DNA of 26,574 nucleotides from JAUXFS01 sp050329575 (GCA_050329575.1 JBHJOP010000008.1:1-26574); one strand, 5' to 3'; numbered from the stretch's first letter, positions 15,340 to 24,323 are shown. The notes: generated by a model from the sequence alone, not told the origin. A program made the numbers and translations.

Positions 15340-17931
15340 ATGGAGTTCGAGAAGTACACCGAGCGGTCGAGAGGCTTCGTGCAGTCGGCGCAGACGCTGG
15401 CGCTGCGCTCGGGCCACCAGCAGCTGACGCCGCTGCACATCCTGAAGGTGCTGCTCGACGACAAGGAGGGCCTCGCCGCCAACCTGATCCGTGCCGCGGG
15501 CGGCGATCCGATGCGCGCACTGAAGGGGGTCGAGGCCGAACTCGGCAAGCTGCCCAGGGTCGAAGGCACCGGCGCCGGCCAGGTCTACCTCGCCCCCGAC
15601 ACCGCGCGGCTGTTCGAGCAGGCCGAGCAGATCGCCGACAAGGCCGGTGACAGCTATGTCACCGCCGAACGCCTGCTGCTCGCCCTCGCCCTCGCCGCGG
15701 GGACGCCGGCGGCGCGCGTCCTGGCCGAGGCGCGGGTCACCCCGCAGGCGCTCAACCAGGCGGTCGAGGCGGTGCGCAAGGGCCGCGCCGCCACCAGCCC
15801 GACCGCCGAGGACTCGTATGATGCGCTCAAGAAGTACGCCCGCGACCTGACGGCGGCGGCCGCCGACGGCAAGCTCGACCCGGTCATCGGCCGCGACGAG
15901 GAGATCCGCCGCACCATCCAGGTGCTGTCCCGGCGGACCAAGAACAATCCGGTGCTGATCGGCGAGGCCGGGGTCGGCAAGACCGCCATCGTCGAAGGGC
16001 TCGCGCAGCGGATCGTCAACGGCGACGTGCCGGAACCGCTGAAGAAGAAGAAGCTGATGGCCCTCGATCTCGGCGCCCTGGTCGCCGGCGCCAAGTTCCG
16101 CGGCGAGTTCGAGGAACGGCTGAAGGCGGTGCTGAACGAGATCACCGCGTCGGCCGGCGAGACGATCCTGTTCGTCGACGAGATGCACACCATCGTCGGG
16201 GCCGGTGCCGCCGAGGGGGCGATGGACGCCTCCAACCTCCTGAAGCCGGCGCTGGCGCGCGGAGAGCTGCACTGCATCGGCGCCACCACGCTGAACGAGT
16301 ACCGCAAGCACGTCGAGAAGGACGCGGCGCTGGCCCGCCGCTTCCAGCCGGTGTTCGTCTCGCAGCCGACCGTCGAGGACACCGTCTCGATCCTGCGCGG
16401 GCTCAAGGAGAAGTACGAGCTGCACCACGGGGTGCGGATCACCGACGGCGCCATCGTCGCCGCGGCGACGCTGTCCAACCGCTACATCAGCGATCGCTTC
16501 CTCCCCGACAAGGCGATCGACCTGATGGACGAGGCGGCGAGCCGGCTGCGGATGGAGATCGACTCCAAGCCCGAAGAGGTGGACGAGCTCGACCGCCGCA
16601 TCATCCAGCTCAAGATCGAGCGCGAGGCGCTGAAGAAGGAGGACGACAAGGCCTCGCGCGACCGGCTGGACAAGCTGGAGAAGGAGCTGGCCGACCTCGA
16701 AGCCCGCTCCGCCGAGCTGACCGCCCAGTGGCAGGCCGAGAAGGAGGCGCTCGCCGGCGCGACCAGGCTCAAGGAGGAGCTGGACCAGGCGCGGGTCGGC
16801 GTCGAGCGGCTGATGCGCGAAGGCCAGTACGAGAAGGCGGGCGAACTGCAGTACTCGCGGATCCCGGAGCTGGAACGCAAACTCCGGGCGGTCGAGGAGG
16901 CCGAACAGCACCGCATGCTCGAGGAGGCGGTGACCGCCGACCACATCGCGGCGATCGTGTCGCGCTGGACCGGCATCCCGGTCGACAAGATGCTGCAGGG
17001 CGAACGCGACAAGCTCCTGCACATGGAGGAGAACATGCGCCGCCGCGTGGTCGGCCAGGAGGAGGCGCTCCGCGCCGTCGCCGATGCCGTCCGCCGGGCG
17101 CGCGCCGGCCTGCAGGACGCCAACCGGCCGATCGGCTCCTTCATGTTCCTCGGTCCCACCGGCGTCGGCAAGACCGAACTGACCAAGGCGCTCGCCGAAT
17201 TCCTGTTCGACGACGAGACGGCGATGATCCGCATCGACATGTCGGAATACATGGAGAAGCACACCGTCGCCCGGCTGATCGGCGCGCCGCCGGGCTACGT
17301 CGGCTACGAGGAGGGGGGCGCGCTGACCGAGGCGGTGCGCCGCCGTCCCTACCAGGTGATCCTGTTCGACGAGATCGAGAAGGCGCACCCGGACGTGTTC
17401 AACGTGCTGTTGCAGGTGCTCGACGACGGCCGCCTGACCGACGGCCACGGCCGCACCGTCGATTTCCGCAACACCCTGATCGTGCTCACCTCCAACCTCG
17501 GCGGCGACATTCTGGCGGCGCAGGCCGAGGGTCACGACTCGGGCGAGGTGCGCGAACAGGTGATGGCGATCGTCCGCGCCGCGTTCCGCCCCGAGTTCCT
17601 CAATCGCCTCGACGAGATCATCCTGTTCCACCGCCTGTTCCCGGAGCAGATGGACGCGATCGTCGAGATCCAGCTCAAGCGGCTGAAGGGGCTGCTCGCC
17701 GACCGCAAGATCACCCTCGATGTCGACCGCGGGGCGGTCGCCTGGCTGGCCAACGCCGGCTACGATCCGGTCTATGGCGCGCGGCCCTTGAAGCGGGTGA
17801 TCCAGCGGGCGCTGCAGAACCCGCTGGCGACGATGATCCTGGAGGGCCGCATCAACGACGGCGACACGGTTTCGGTCTCGGCCGGCGCCGGCGAGCTGCT
17901 GATCAACGGCGTCCAGGCCGACGCGGCGTAG
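15340..17931 (+). CDS. clpB: ATP-dependent disaggregase ClpB
   Basis: 863 residues, full length. A hexameric AAA+ chaperone that pulls proteins out of aggregates with DnaK. N domain about 1-145 (FTERSRGFVQSAQTLAL-like start). First AAA+ module with Walker A GEAGVGKT (208-215) and Walker B ILFVDEMH (about 276-283). The coiled-coil middle domain (about 405-525) is rich in Glu/Lys/Leu heptads and marks ClpB rather than ClpA. Second AAA+ module: Walker A GPTGVGKT (605-612), sensor region LTSNLGGD and PEFLNRLDE. The pore tyrosines are in KFRGEFEERL and GYVGYEEGG segments. AGGAAAGGA at 15321-15329 supports ATG 15340. It diverges from the channel gene across 222 bp. Confidence 0.98.
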   Translation: MEFEKYTERSRGFVQSAQTLALRSGHQQLTPLHILKVLLDDKEGLAANLIRAAGGDPMRALKGVEAELGKLPRVEGTGAGQVYLAPDTARLFEQAEQIADKAGDSYVTAERLLLALALAAGTPAARVLAEARVTPQALNQAVEAVRKGRAATSPTAEDSYDALKKYARDLTAAAADGKLDPVIGRDEEIRRTIQVLSRRTKNNPVLIGEAGVGKTAIVEGLAQRIVNGDVPEPLKKKKLMALDLGALVAGAKFRGEFEERLKAVLNEITASAGETILFVDEMHTIVGAGAAEGAMDASNLLKPALARGELHCIGATTLNEYRKHVEKDAALARRFQPVFVSQPTVEDTVSILRGLKEKYELHHGVRITDGAIVAAATLSNRYISDRFLPDKAIDLMDEAASRLRMEIDSKPEEVDELDRRIIQLKIEREALKKEDDKASRDRLDKLEKELADLEARSAELTAQWQAEKEALAGATRLKEELDQARVGVERLMREGQYEKAGELQYSRIPELERKLRAVEEAEQHRMLEEAVTADHIAAIVSRWTGIPVDKMLQGERDKLLHMEENMRRRVVGQEEALRAVADAVRRARAGLQDANRPIGSFMFLGPTGVGKTELTKALAEFLFDDETAMIRIDMSEYMEKHTVARLIGAPPGYVGYEEGGALTEAVRRRPYQVILFDEIEKAHPDVFNVLLQVLDDGRLTDGHGRTVDFRNTLIVLTSNLGGDILAAQAEGHDSGEVREQVMAIVRAAFRPEFLNRLDEIILFHRLFPEQMDAIVEIQLKRLKGLLADRKITLDVDRGAVAWLANAGYDPVYGARPLKRVIQRALQNPLATMILEGRINDGDTVSVSAGAGELLINGVQADAA

Positions 17932-17952
17932 CCGCAGACGCGGGGCCGCCGG

Positions 17953-18381
17953 TCAGCCGTCGCGGCGGACCAGCCACGGAACGCGGACGACGTCGATGCC
18001 CTCCTCCTCGAGGGCCGTCGATTCGGCCGCGGTGGCCTCGCCGTAGACGCTTTTCGGCTCCGTCTCGCCGTAATGCATGCGCCGCGCCTCGGCGGCGAAG
18101 TCGCCGCCGACGTACTGGCATGTCGCCTCGACGTGTCGCCGCAGGCGGTCCATCATCTCCAGAAGCTCGCGCGACGGCTCGTCCGCGTGGCCGGCGCCGC
18201 GATCGGTCTTCGACCCCGACCTCACGACATGCGGGGCCATCGGCGCCTTGTTGACACGGACATCGGCACAGTACGGACAGCTGACGTCGCCGGCGGCGTT
18301 CTGGGCGTCGAAGGCGGCGCCGTCGCGGAACCAGCCCTCGAACCGATGACCCCCGGCGCAGACGAGTTCGAAAACGATCAT
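17953..18381 (-). CDS. DUF1178 family protein
   Basis: 142 residues, no known function. Typical of the family: an N-terminal FELVCAGGHRFEGWF and a CPYC pair (SCPYCADVRVNKAPMAP) that could form a zinc-ribbon-like site with the first Cys/His. Then a linker and a helical segment (ELLEMMDRLRRHVEATCQYVG), and the C-terminal EEGIDVVRVPWLVRRDG. ATG 18381 is preferred over a TTG two codons upstream, because the family starts M-I-x-F/Y. It lies downstream of comF, grxC and the nitrilase-like gene on the same strand, an order often kept in alphaproteobacteria, although a plus-strand methyltransferase is inserted here. Confidence 0.88.
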   Translation of the reverse strand: MIVFELVCAGGHRFEGWFRDGAAFDAQNAAGDVSCPYCADVRVNKAPMAPHVVRSGSKTDRGAGHADEPSRELLEMMDRLRRHVEATCQYVGGDFAAEARRMHYGETEPKSVYGEATAAESTALEEEGIDVVRVPWLVRRDG

Positions 18382-18471
18382 GACCAAACGGTCTTTCGCG
18401 ATGATCCGTCAGTTTCGGATACAGTAGCGATCGAGCGGCCGATCGAGCAAGAGAGAGACGTCACCACGGCC

Positions 18472-19095
18472 ATGGCCGACCCGCCGCAGCAGCCGCCTGA
18501 GGCCTCCCCGCCGCCGCATCTCCGCGTCGGCGAGCCGTCGCCGTGGGTCTGCCGGTTCGAGCCCCTGATCCGCCCCGGGGGCGCGGCTCTCGATCTCGCC
18601 TGCGGCGGCGGGCGCCACGCCCGCTACCTGCTCGACCACGGCCATCCGGTGACCATGGTCGACCGCGACGTCGGCGCCGTTCTCGACCTCAGGGGGCGAC
18701 CCGGGGCCGAGATCATCGCGGCCGATCTGGAAGGCGATGCGCCCTGGCCGACGGCCAAGCGGACGTTCGCGGCGGTCGTCGTCGTCAACTACCTGCATCG
18801 ACCGCTGTTTCCGCACCTGCTCGCGGCCCTCGCGGTCGACGGCGTGCTGATCTACGAGACCTTCGCCCGCGGCAACGAGCGGTTCAACCGGCCACGCAAC
18901 CCCGCCCATCTGCTGCGATGCGGCGAGTTGCTGGAGGCGGTGCGCGGGCACCTGCAGGTGATCGCCTACGAGCACGGGATCGACCGCGCGATGCCGCTGC
19001 CGGGCGTCAAGCAGCGGCTGTGCGCCGTCAACGCCGGCCCCGCCGCCGACCGCGACGACGGCGAGCCGGATCCGCGGCCGCTCCGACCCGAGTGA
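18472..19095 (+). CDS. Class I SAM-dependent methyltransferase, unknown substrate
   Basis: 207 residues. A proline-rich start (about 1-18) is followed by a small class I fold: motif I ALDLACGGGRHARYLL (39-54), the acidic end of strand 2 in VTMVDRD, and a motif IV-like region VVVVNYLHRPLFP. The LYETF/IYETFARGNE segment resembles TehB-like and other small methyltransferases. The C-terminus is again low-complexity and acidic. It sits between the oppositely oriented DUF1178 and amidase genes, so it breaks an otherwise conserved cluster. The start at ATG 18472 has only a weak GAGAG upstream. The methyl acceptor cannot be told from sequence. Confidence 0.8.
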   Translation: MADPPQQPPEASPPPHLRVGEPSPWVCRFEPLIRPGGAALDLACGGGRHARYLLDHGHPVTMVDRDVGAVLDLRGRPGAEIIAADLEGDAPWPTAKRTFAAVVVVNYLHRPLFPHLLAALAVDGVLIYETFARGNERFNRPRNPAHLLRCGELLEAVRGHLQVIAYEHGIDRAMPLPGVKQRLCAVNAGPAADRDDGEPDPRPLRPE

Positions 19096-19119
19096 TCCTG
19101 CGACGGACGGCCCGCCATG

Positions 19120-19938
19120 TCAGGTGAACGGGCGGTCGTGGCTGAGCGACGGGATCCGGCGGCGCGCCTCGTCGACCGCCGCCGGGTCGATCTCGGCGAG
19201 GACGAAGCCGACCTCCTCGCCGGCGTCGGCCAGCACCGTTCCCCAGGGATCGACGATCAGCGAGTGGCCGTACGTCTGCCGGCCGTCCGCGTGCTCGCCG
19301 CACTGGGCGGGAGCGAACACGTAGCAGCCGTTCTCGATCGCCCTCGCCCGCAGCAGCACGTGCCAATGGGCGCGTCCGGTGACCCGGGTGAAGGCCGCCG
19401 GGACCGCGAGGAAGTCCGCCCCGCGCTTGGCGAGGGTGCGATACAGCAACGGGAACCGGAGGTCGTAGCAGACCGTCATGCCGAGGCCGCCCCACGGCGT
19501 CTCGGCGACGACGGCACGGCCGCCGGGCTCGATCCTGGCCGATTCGCGATAGTGCTGCCGTTCGTCGAGGTCGACGTCGAACAGATGGATCTTGTCGTAG
19601 TGGGCGACCAGGCCGCCGGCGGGCTCGATGAGCAGCGACCGGTTGGCGACCTTGTCGGCCGAGACCTTCACCGCCAGCGAGCCGACCAGCAGCCACGCCC
19701 CGGTCTCCCGCGCGAGGTCGGAGAACGCGGCGATCGCCGAGTGATGGGCCTCCGGTTGCGCCTTGTCGCGCAGCAGGCGGTCGTTGGGCTCCAGCAGGGC
19801 GACGTTCTCCGGCAGCATCACCAGATCGGCGCCCGCCTGCCGCGCCTCCCGGACCAGCCGGGACGCGGCCGCGAGATTGGGAGCGACGTCGCGCGTCGAG
19901 TTGGTCTGGACGCAGGCGACGACGAAGCGCTCGGACAT
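19120..19938 (-). CDS. Nitrilase-superfamily amidase (Nit1-like, deaminated glutathione amidase type)
   Basis: 272 residues. The Glu-Lys-Cys catalytic triad of the carbon-nitrogen hydrolases is visible: E44 (VMLPENVAL), K116 (HYDKIHLFDVD) and C157 (VCYDLRFP). The KIHLFDVD and CYDLRFPLLYR motifs match the Nit1/NitFhit branch, which hydrolyses deaminated glutathione as a metabolite-repair step. The grxC gene directly upstream (9 bp between genes) fits a glutathione link. ATG 19938 begins MSERFVVACVQTNS, normal for the family. The exact substrate is an inference from the branch. Confidence 0.9.
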   Translation of the reverse strand: MSERFVVACVQTNSTRDVAPNLAAASRLVREARQAGADLVMLPENVALLEPNDRLLRDKAQPEAHHSAIAAFSDLARETGAWLLVGSLAVKVSADKVANRSLLIEPAGGLVAHYDKIHLFDVDLDERQHYRESARIEPGGRAVVAETPWGGLGMTVCYDLRFPLLYRTLAKRGADFLAVPAAFTRVTGRAHWHVLLRARAIENGCYVFAPAQCGEHADGRQTYGHSLIVDPWGTVLADAGEEVGFVLAEIDPAAVDEARRRIPSLSHDRPFT

Positions 19939-19947
19939 CGGCGCACC

Positions 19948-20211
19948 TCAGCCGCAACGCCCGAGCAGCGGATCCAGCCGGCCGTCCCGGTCGAGTTCCA
20001 GAAGGTCGTCGGACCCCCCGATGTGACGGCCGTCGATGAAGATCTGCGGCACCGTGTTGCCGCCGCCGGCCCGTTCCCGCATCTCGCGGCGGCGATCCGG
20101 CGCCATCATCACGTCGATCTCGGTGAACGACACACCCTTACCGTTCAGAAGCGCCTTGGCACGGTGGCAATAGGGACAGAAGGGGGTGGTGTAGATCTCG
20201 ACCTCGACCAC
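19948..20211 (-). CDS. grxC: Glutaredoxin 3
   Basis: 87 residues, cytosolic dithiol glutaredoxin that reduces disulphides with glutathione. Active site CPYC at 12-15 (TTPFCPYCHRAKALL), cis-Pro region NTVPQIFIDG and the GSDDLLEL glutathione-binding end. It starts at GTG 20211 (MVEVEIYTTP), with GGGGAG 9 nt upstream; no in-frame ATG exists at the right place. It lies 9 bp upstream of the nitrilase-like gene and downstream of comF, the usual alphaproteobacterial order. Confidence 0.95.
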   Translation of the reverse strand: MVEVEIYTTPFCPYCHRAKALLNGKGVSFTEIDVMMAPDRRREMRERAGGGNTVPQIFIDGRHIGGSDDLLELDRDGRLDPLLGRCG

Positions 20212-20300
20212 GTCTCGAAGCTCCCCGGCGGCCGGCCGCCGCGGTCGCGGCGGCACGAACCGCTGGTATAGCGACGGGCCCCCGGAATTGCAAAGCCGCG

Positions 20301-21083
20301 TCAGAACGAGGGCCGCACCGTCCGCGCCAGCGACAGGACGTCGACGGCGGCGGCACCGGCGCGCAGCAGCACCCGACTGCAGCCGTCGGCGGTGGCCCCG
20401 GTGGTATGAACATCGTCGACGAGCAGCCCCCGCCGCCCGCCGATCATCCGTGCCCGGCGCGGGTGGATGGCGAAGGCATGCCGAACGGTCTCGCGGCGGG
20501 CCGAGGCCCCCAGTTTGCCGAGCGGCGAGGTGCGTTTGCGGCGGACCAGCAGATCCGGGACGACCCGAACGCCGGCGCGCCGGCCGATGGCGTGGGCGAG
20601 CAGCGCCGCCTGGTTGTAGCGGCGCACGAACAGCCGGGTCCAGTGCAACGGCACCGGCGCGATCAGGTCGGCCTCGGCGATCAGCTCGCTGCCGGCCCGC
20701 GCCATCCAGTGGGCGAACGCCGGCACGACGTCCGTGCGATCGCCGTGCTTGAGACCGAGGATCAGCCCGCGGCTGCCGTCGTCGTAGACGACCGCGGCCC
20801 GGGCCCGCCGGTATTCGGGTCGTCGGCGGTGGCAGGCGCCGCAGAGCGCGCCGTCGCCGGGATCGAACTCGAACGGAACCCCGCAGCACGCACACAGCGG
20901 ACGCTCGATGAACCGGAGGTTCGGCCAGCATGCGGCGCACAGAGTCCCCGGCGGGTCGACGAGAGCGCCGCAGCCCAGGCACTGCACCGGCAGCACCAGA
21001 TCCAGGAGGCGGGTCCACGCCTGCCCCGCGGCGACCATCGCCGGCCGCCACACCGACACCGGCCCCCTCACCTCGTCCGCCAT
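20301..21083 (-). CDS. comF: ComF family phosphoribosyltransferase-like protein
   Basis: 260 residues. The N-terminal zinc finger region (about 30-90) carries CLGCG, LCAACW, CACCG and LCGACH. A PRTase-type domain follows, with LKHGDRTDV, PVPLHWTRLFVRRYNQA, and the PRPP-binding loop LLVDDVHTTGATADGC. ComF-like proteins are needed for DNA uptake in some naturally competent bacteria; in alphaproteobacteria the role is mostly untested. ATG 21083 follows AAAGGG by 6 nt and is preferred to the upstream ATGs 21119 and 21152. It diverges from the NDUFAF5-like gene (74 bp), as usual in the group. Confidence 0.92.
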   Translation of the reverse strand: MADEVRGPVSVWRPAMVAAGQAWTRLLDLVLPVQCLGCGALVDPPGTLCAACWPNLRFIERPLCACCGVPFEFDPGDGALCGACHRRRPEYRRARAAVVYDDGSRGLILGLKHGDRTDVVPAFAHWMARAGSELIAEADLIAPVPLHWTRLFVRRYNQAALLAHAIGRRAGVRVVPDLLVRRKRTSPLGKLGASARRETVRHAFAIHPRRARMIGGRRGLLVDDVHTTGATADGCSRVLLRAGAAAVDVLSLARTVRPSF

Positions 21084-21157
21084 CGACAGCCCTTTGCGTT
21101 TCCAGCGACGGGTTGCCATATAGCATCCGACGACAACCGAATCGAGCAACAACGGCG

Positions 21158-22072
21158 ATGGCGCCGATGCCGAGCCCCGACGCGATGACCGTGTTCGACC
21201 GACGGCTCGTGCGCATGCGGCGGGATCGCGCCGCCGCCGGCCTGGCCAACGGCGACTTCCTGCTGCGGGAAGTGGGTGAACGGCTCGTCGACCGGCTCGA
21301 CGATGTCAAGCGGCGGTTCCCCCTCGCTCTCGACCTCGGCTGCCACACCGGCGCGGTCGGCCGGTCGCTGGGCGGCCGCGGCGGCATCGAGACCCTCGTC
21401 CACGCCGACCTGTCGCCGGCGATGGCGCGGCTGGCGCCGGAGCCACGGCTCGCCGCCGACGAGGAGGCGCTGCCGTTCACCGACGGCGCCTTCGATCTGG
21501 TGATCAGCAATCTCAGTCTGCACTGGGTGAACGATCTCCCCGGCGCGTTGACCCAGATCCGCCGGGCGCTCAAGCCCGATGGTCTGCTGCTGGCGGCGAT
21601 GCTCGGCGGCGACACCCTGGTCGAGTTGCGCCGCGCCCTCGCCGAGGCCGAGATCGCCGTCGAGGGCGGACTCAGCCCGCGGGTGTCGCCGTTCACCGGC
21701 GTTCGCGACGCCGGCAGCCTCCTGCAGCGGGCCGGATTCGCGCTGCCGGTGGTCGACACCGAGACGCTGACGGTGGTCTACCGGGACCCGTTGCGGCTGT
21801 TTGCCGATCTGCGCGCCATGGGAGAGGCCAACGCGGTGATCGAACGCCGCCGCGGGCTGACCCGGCGGGCGACGGTGGCGGAGGCGGCGGCCCGCTACCG
21901 GCAGGGCTTCGCCGACGCCGACGGCCGCGTCCCCGCCACCTTCCAGGTGATCTATCTCACCGCCTGGGCGCCCCACGAGTCGCAACCGAAGCCGCTCCGG
22001 CGCGGCAGCGCCCGGATGCCGCTCGCCGCCGCCCTCGACGCCCTCTCGCCGACCGCGAGTCGACCGGAATGA
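21158..22072 (+). CDS. NDUFAF5/BioC-like methyltransferase-fold protein
   Basis: 304 residues. N-terminal MTVFDRRLVRMRRDRAAAG, then the SAM-fold motif I ALDLGCHTGAVGRSL, VHADLSPAMARLA, and ISNLSLHWVNDLPGAL with the HWVND segment seen in BioC and NDUFAF5. Mitochondrial NDUFAF5 hydroxylates an arginine of complex I; the alphaproteobacterial homologue beside comF is its likely ancestor, but the bacterial function is unproven. ATG 21158 is taken as the start; ATG 21185 (MTVFDRR) is equally plausible and neither has a clear ribosome-binding site. Its stop overlaps the next start (ATGA at 22069). Confidence 0.88.
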   Translation: MAPMPSPDAMTVFDRRLVRMRRDRAAAGLANGDFLLREVGERLVDRLDDVKRRFPLALDLGCHTGAVGRSLGGRGGIETLVHADLSPAMARLAPEPRLAADEEALPFTDGAFDLVISNLSLHWVNDLPGALTQIRRALKPDGLLLAAMLGGDTLVELRRALAEAEIAVEGGLSPRVSPFTGVRDAGSLLQRAGFALPVVDTETLTVVYRDPLRLFADLRAMGEANAVIERRRGLTRRATVAEAAARYRQGFADADGRVPATFQVIYLTAWAPHESQPKPLRRGSARMPLAAALDALSPTASRPE

Positions 22073-22320
22073 GCGACGGCGCCGCGACGCCGGAGCGGGA
22101 CATCGTCGCGACCGCGGCCCGGCTGCAACGGCTTCAGGACGCGCTCGGCGAGGCGTACTGGCTGGATCCCGAGGTTCGTGCGCTCCAGGACCGGCTGCGC
22201 CGGCAGATCGGCCGTTACGGCGGCTGGAGCGCGGACGCGCCGCCGCTGCACCGGCGAGCGAGGTCGGCGGCCCGCCATGAGAGCGACCATGCGCATCTGT
22301 TGTGGCCGAGGCCGGGTTGA
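22069..22320 (+). CDS. Small hypothetical protein coupled to the NDUFAF5-like gene
   Basis: 83 residues, not recognised. The ATG overlaps the upstream stop (ATGA), the main argument that it is real. The first 55 residues look helical and amphipathic (ATAARLQRLQDALGEAYWLD, then VRALQDRLRRQIGRYGGW). The last 30 are Arg/His-rich and less protein-like, so the reading frame could be only partly under selection. It converges on the acyltransferase gene, 34 bp away. Confidence 0.5.
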   Translation: MSDGAATPERDIVATAARLQRLQDALGEAYWLDPEVRALQDRLRRQIGRYGGWSADAPPLHRRARSAARHESDHAHLLWPRPG

Positions 22321-22354
22321 GGGGGAAGAGCGGCCGATCCCGCGGCGGACGGCG

Positions 22355-23323
22355 TCACCCGGCGGACTTCGCCTTCTTCGGCCACAGCCGTTTCGGGCAG
22401 AACCACTGTTGCGGCCGTTCGCGGATCCAGCTCTCGAACAGCGCGCCCACCGTGCGCGTCATCCGCATCGCCGTCTCGATGTCGTCGCCGCCGCCGTCGG
22501 GACTGACCGGTTCGTGCAGGGTGACCGTGAAACGGGCGCCCCGCGACCGCTCGACACGCACCGGGATCAGCGGACAGCCGAACTTCAGCGCCAGTCGTGC
22601 CGGACCGAGGGTCATCGACGTCTCGGTGCCGAAGAACGGGACCATCGAGCCGGAATCGACCCGCCGGTCGATCAGAAAGCCGACCGATCGCCCGTGGGCG
22701 AGTTCTCGCACCAGCGGTCGCAGGCCCTCGACGTTGGCGACGAAGTCGCACCCGAGCGGTCGCCGCCGCCGCTGCAGCATCGCGGTGACCCACTGGTTGG
22801 TCTCGGGATTGAAGACGACGGTCAGCGGGAAGCCGAGCAGTTTCGGGATCGCCGCCGCCAACTCCCAGTTGGCCAGGTGCGGCTCGACGAAGACGGCGGG
22901 CTTCGAGCCGTCCCGGATGGCACCGATGTCGCCCTTGACCAAGATCGTCAGCCGTTCGGAGCGCTGGCGGCCGACGATCGTCGCGAGATGGGGATACTCG
23001 GCGAGCACCCGGCCGAAACTGCCCCACACCTCGCGCGTCAGCGCTTCGATCTCGGCGGCGGATTGGTCGGGGAACGCGATCGCCAGGTTGCGGGCGATCG
23101 TCTTCTGGCGGCGCAGCCGGGGTCCGATCACCCGTGTCGCCGCGGATCCCAGCGCCGACGCCCAGTCGACCGGCAGCAGCGCGGCGAGCCGCCAGATCAG
23201 CCACAGGCACGCCGCCGCCGGCAGCCAAGCGACTCGTCGCCCGGCGCCCAGCACGCCCCCGCCCCCCCGCGAGGGCCGCTGCGATCCGCCGACCAGAGCC
23301 TCCGGCACCGTACCCCGCGCCAC
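22355..23323 (-). CDS. Lipid A biosynthesis lauroyl/myristoyl acyltransferase (LpxL/HtrB family)
   Basis: 322 residues. Adds a secondary acyl chain to lipid A at the inner membrane. One membrane anchor at about 33-51 (AWLPAAACLWLIWRLAALL). The catalytic HxxxxE motif is H149-LANW-E154. Other family parts are IARNLAIAFP (77-86), FLIDRRVDSG and the C-terminal W-IRERPQQWFCPKRLW. The first 30 residues are low-complexity and Gly/Arg-rich, and the frame starts at GTG 23323, backed by AGGGGAG 6 nt upstream. Typical length is about 290-310, so a later start is possible but has no better signal. An outer membrane with lipid A is implied. Confidence 0.92.
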   Translation of the reverse strand: MARGTVPEALVGGSQRPSRGGGGVLGAGRRVAWLPAAACLWLIWRLAALLPVDWASALGSAATRVIGPRLRRQKTIARNLAIAFPDQSAAEIEALTREVWGSFGRVLAEYPHLATIVGRQRSERLTILVKGDIGAIRDGSKPAVFVEPHLANWELAAAIPKLLGFPLTVVFNPETNQWVTAMLQRRRRPLGCDFVANVEGLRPLVRELAHGRSVGFLIDRRVDSGSMVPFFGTETSMTLGPARLALKFGCPLIPVRVERSRGARFTVTLHEPVSPDGGGDDIETAMRMTRTVGALFESWIRERPQQWFCPKRLWPKKAKSAG

Positions 23324-23542
23324 AACTCACTCCCCTGCCACGATGATCGCGCGTGCCGACCGCGCGAAACGAGGACCGGAACGGCGATGCCCGCGCCGCC
23401 GGTCGATCGTTCCCGCGATGGCGGACCCGATCGGACAATGCGGCGTGGTCGGCTTCCACGCAAGCCCCACGGCGGGGGTCGGTTGCCGGCGGGACGCGGT
23501 CGGCCATGGCGGGACCGCGGCCGGTCGTGCTAGTGACACGCA

Positions 23543-24271
23543 ATGACGTTTCTCGAACCCCTGGTCAGGGGCACGCTGCTCCGCCGCTACAAGCGCTTCC
23601 TCGCCGACGTCGTGCTCGACGGCGGCCAAACGGTCGTCGCTCATTGCGCCAACTCCGGCTCGATGCTGAGTGTCGACACCCCCGGATCGGAGGTCTGGCT
23701 GTCGCCGGCCCGCAATCCCGATCGCAAGCTGAGATACACCTGGGAGCTGATCCGCATCGGCGACACCCTGGTCGGCATCAATACCGCCCGTCCCAACGCC
23801 ATCGTCGCCGAGGCGGTCGCCGCCGGGACGGTGCCCGAACTCGCGGGCTACGCGACGGTGCGGCGCGAGGTCCGGTACGGGCGCAGTTCGCGCATCGATC
23901 TGGTGCTGGAGACCCCCGGCCGACCCCGATGCCTGGTCGAAGTCAAGAACGTCACCCTCAAGCGACGGGACGGCGCCGAGAGCCCGGTCGAGTTCCCGGA
24001 CGCGGTCACGGCGCGGGGAACCAAGCATCTGGACGAACTCGCGGATCGGGTGCGCGACGGGGACCGGGCGGTGATGCTGTTCCTCGCCCAGCGCGACGAC
24101 GCCGACCGTTTCGCGATCGCCGGCGACATCGATCGGAGCTACGCGGAGGCGTTCGCGCGGGCGACGGCGGCCGGCGTCGAGGCGCTGTGCTACCGCTGCC
24201 GGGTCTCGACGCGGGAGATTCGCCTCGACCGGCCGATCCCGGTCCCGGTCGGCGGCCCTTCGGGGCGATGA
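23543..24271 (+). CDS. sfsA: DNA/RNA nuclease SfsA
   Basis: 242 residues, the usual length. SfsA was named for sugar fermentation stimulation and contains an OB-like N-terminal part and a PD-(D/E)xK-type core. Seen here: LVRGTLLRRYKRFLADV (residues 7-23), HCANSGSM, SRIDLVLE and CLVEVKNVTL, where the Asp and the E-V-K give the nuclease-like motif. Then FPDAVTARGTKHLDEL. ATG 23543 matches the family start, although no ribosome-binding site is evident. It precedes map on the same strand, a common alphaproteobacterial order. The biological role is unsettled. Confidence 0.95.
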   Translation: MTFLEPLVRGTLLRRYKRFLADVVLDGGQTVVAHCANSGSMLSVDTPGSEVWLSPARNPDRKLRYTWELIRIGDTLVGINTARPNAIVAEAVAAGTVPELAGYATVRREVRYGRSSRIDLVLETPGRPRCLVEVKNVTLKRRDGAESPVEFPDAVTARGTKHLDELADRVRDGDRAVMLFLAQRDDADRFAIAGDIDRSYAEAFARATAAGVEALCYRCRVSTREIRLDRPIPVPVGGPSGR

Positions 24272-24278
24272 TTTGGTT

Positions 24279-24308
24279 TTGAACAATCGGCGACGTTGCT
24301 GGCATGAT
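24279..24308 (+). promoter_or_regulatory. Predicted promoter of map
   Basis: TTGAAC (24279-24284), 18 bp, then CATGAT (24303-24308), just after the sfsA stop. The start point would be near 24314-24316, so the leader before ATG 24324 would be about ten nucleotides, and ATG 24315 would be leaderless. Consensus prediction. Confidence 0.4.
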
Positions 24309-24323
24309 GCGGAGATGAACGAT

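Noticed and set aside
14224..17631. 1135-residue minus-strand frame spanning clpB and the channel
   Set aside because: Only its last 297 codons are real (the channel). The upstream part is antisense to clpB, and the ribosome-binding site and family start are at 15117.
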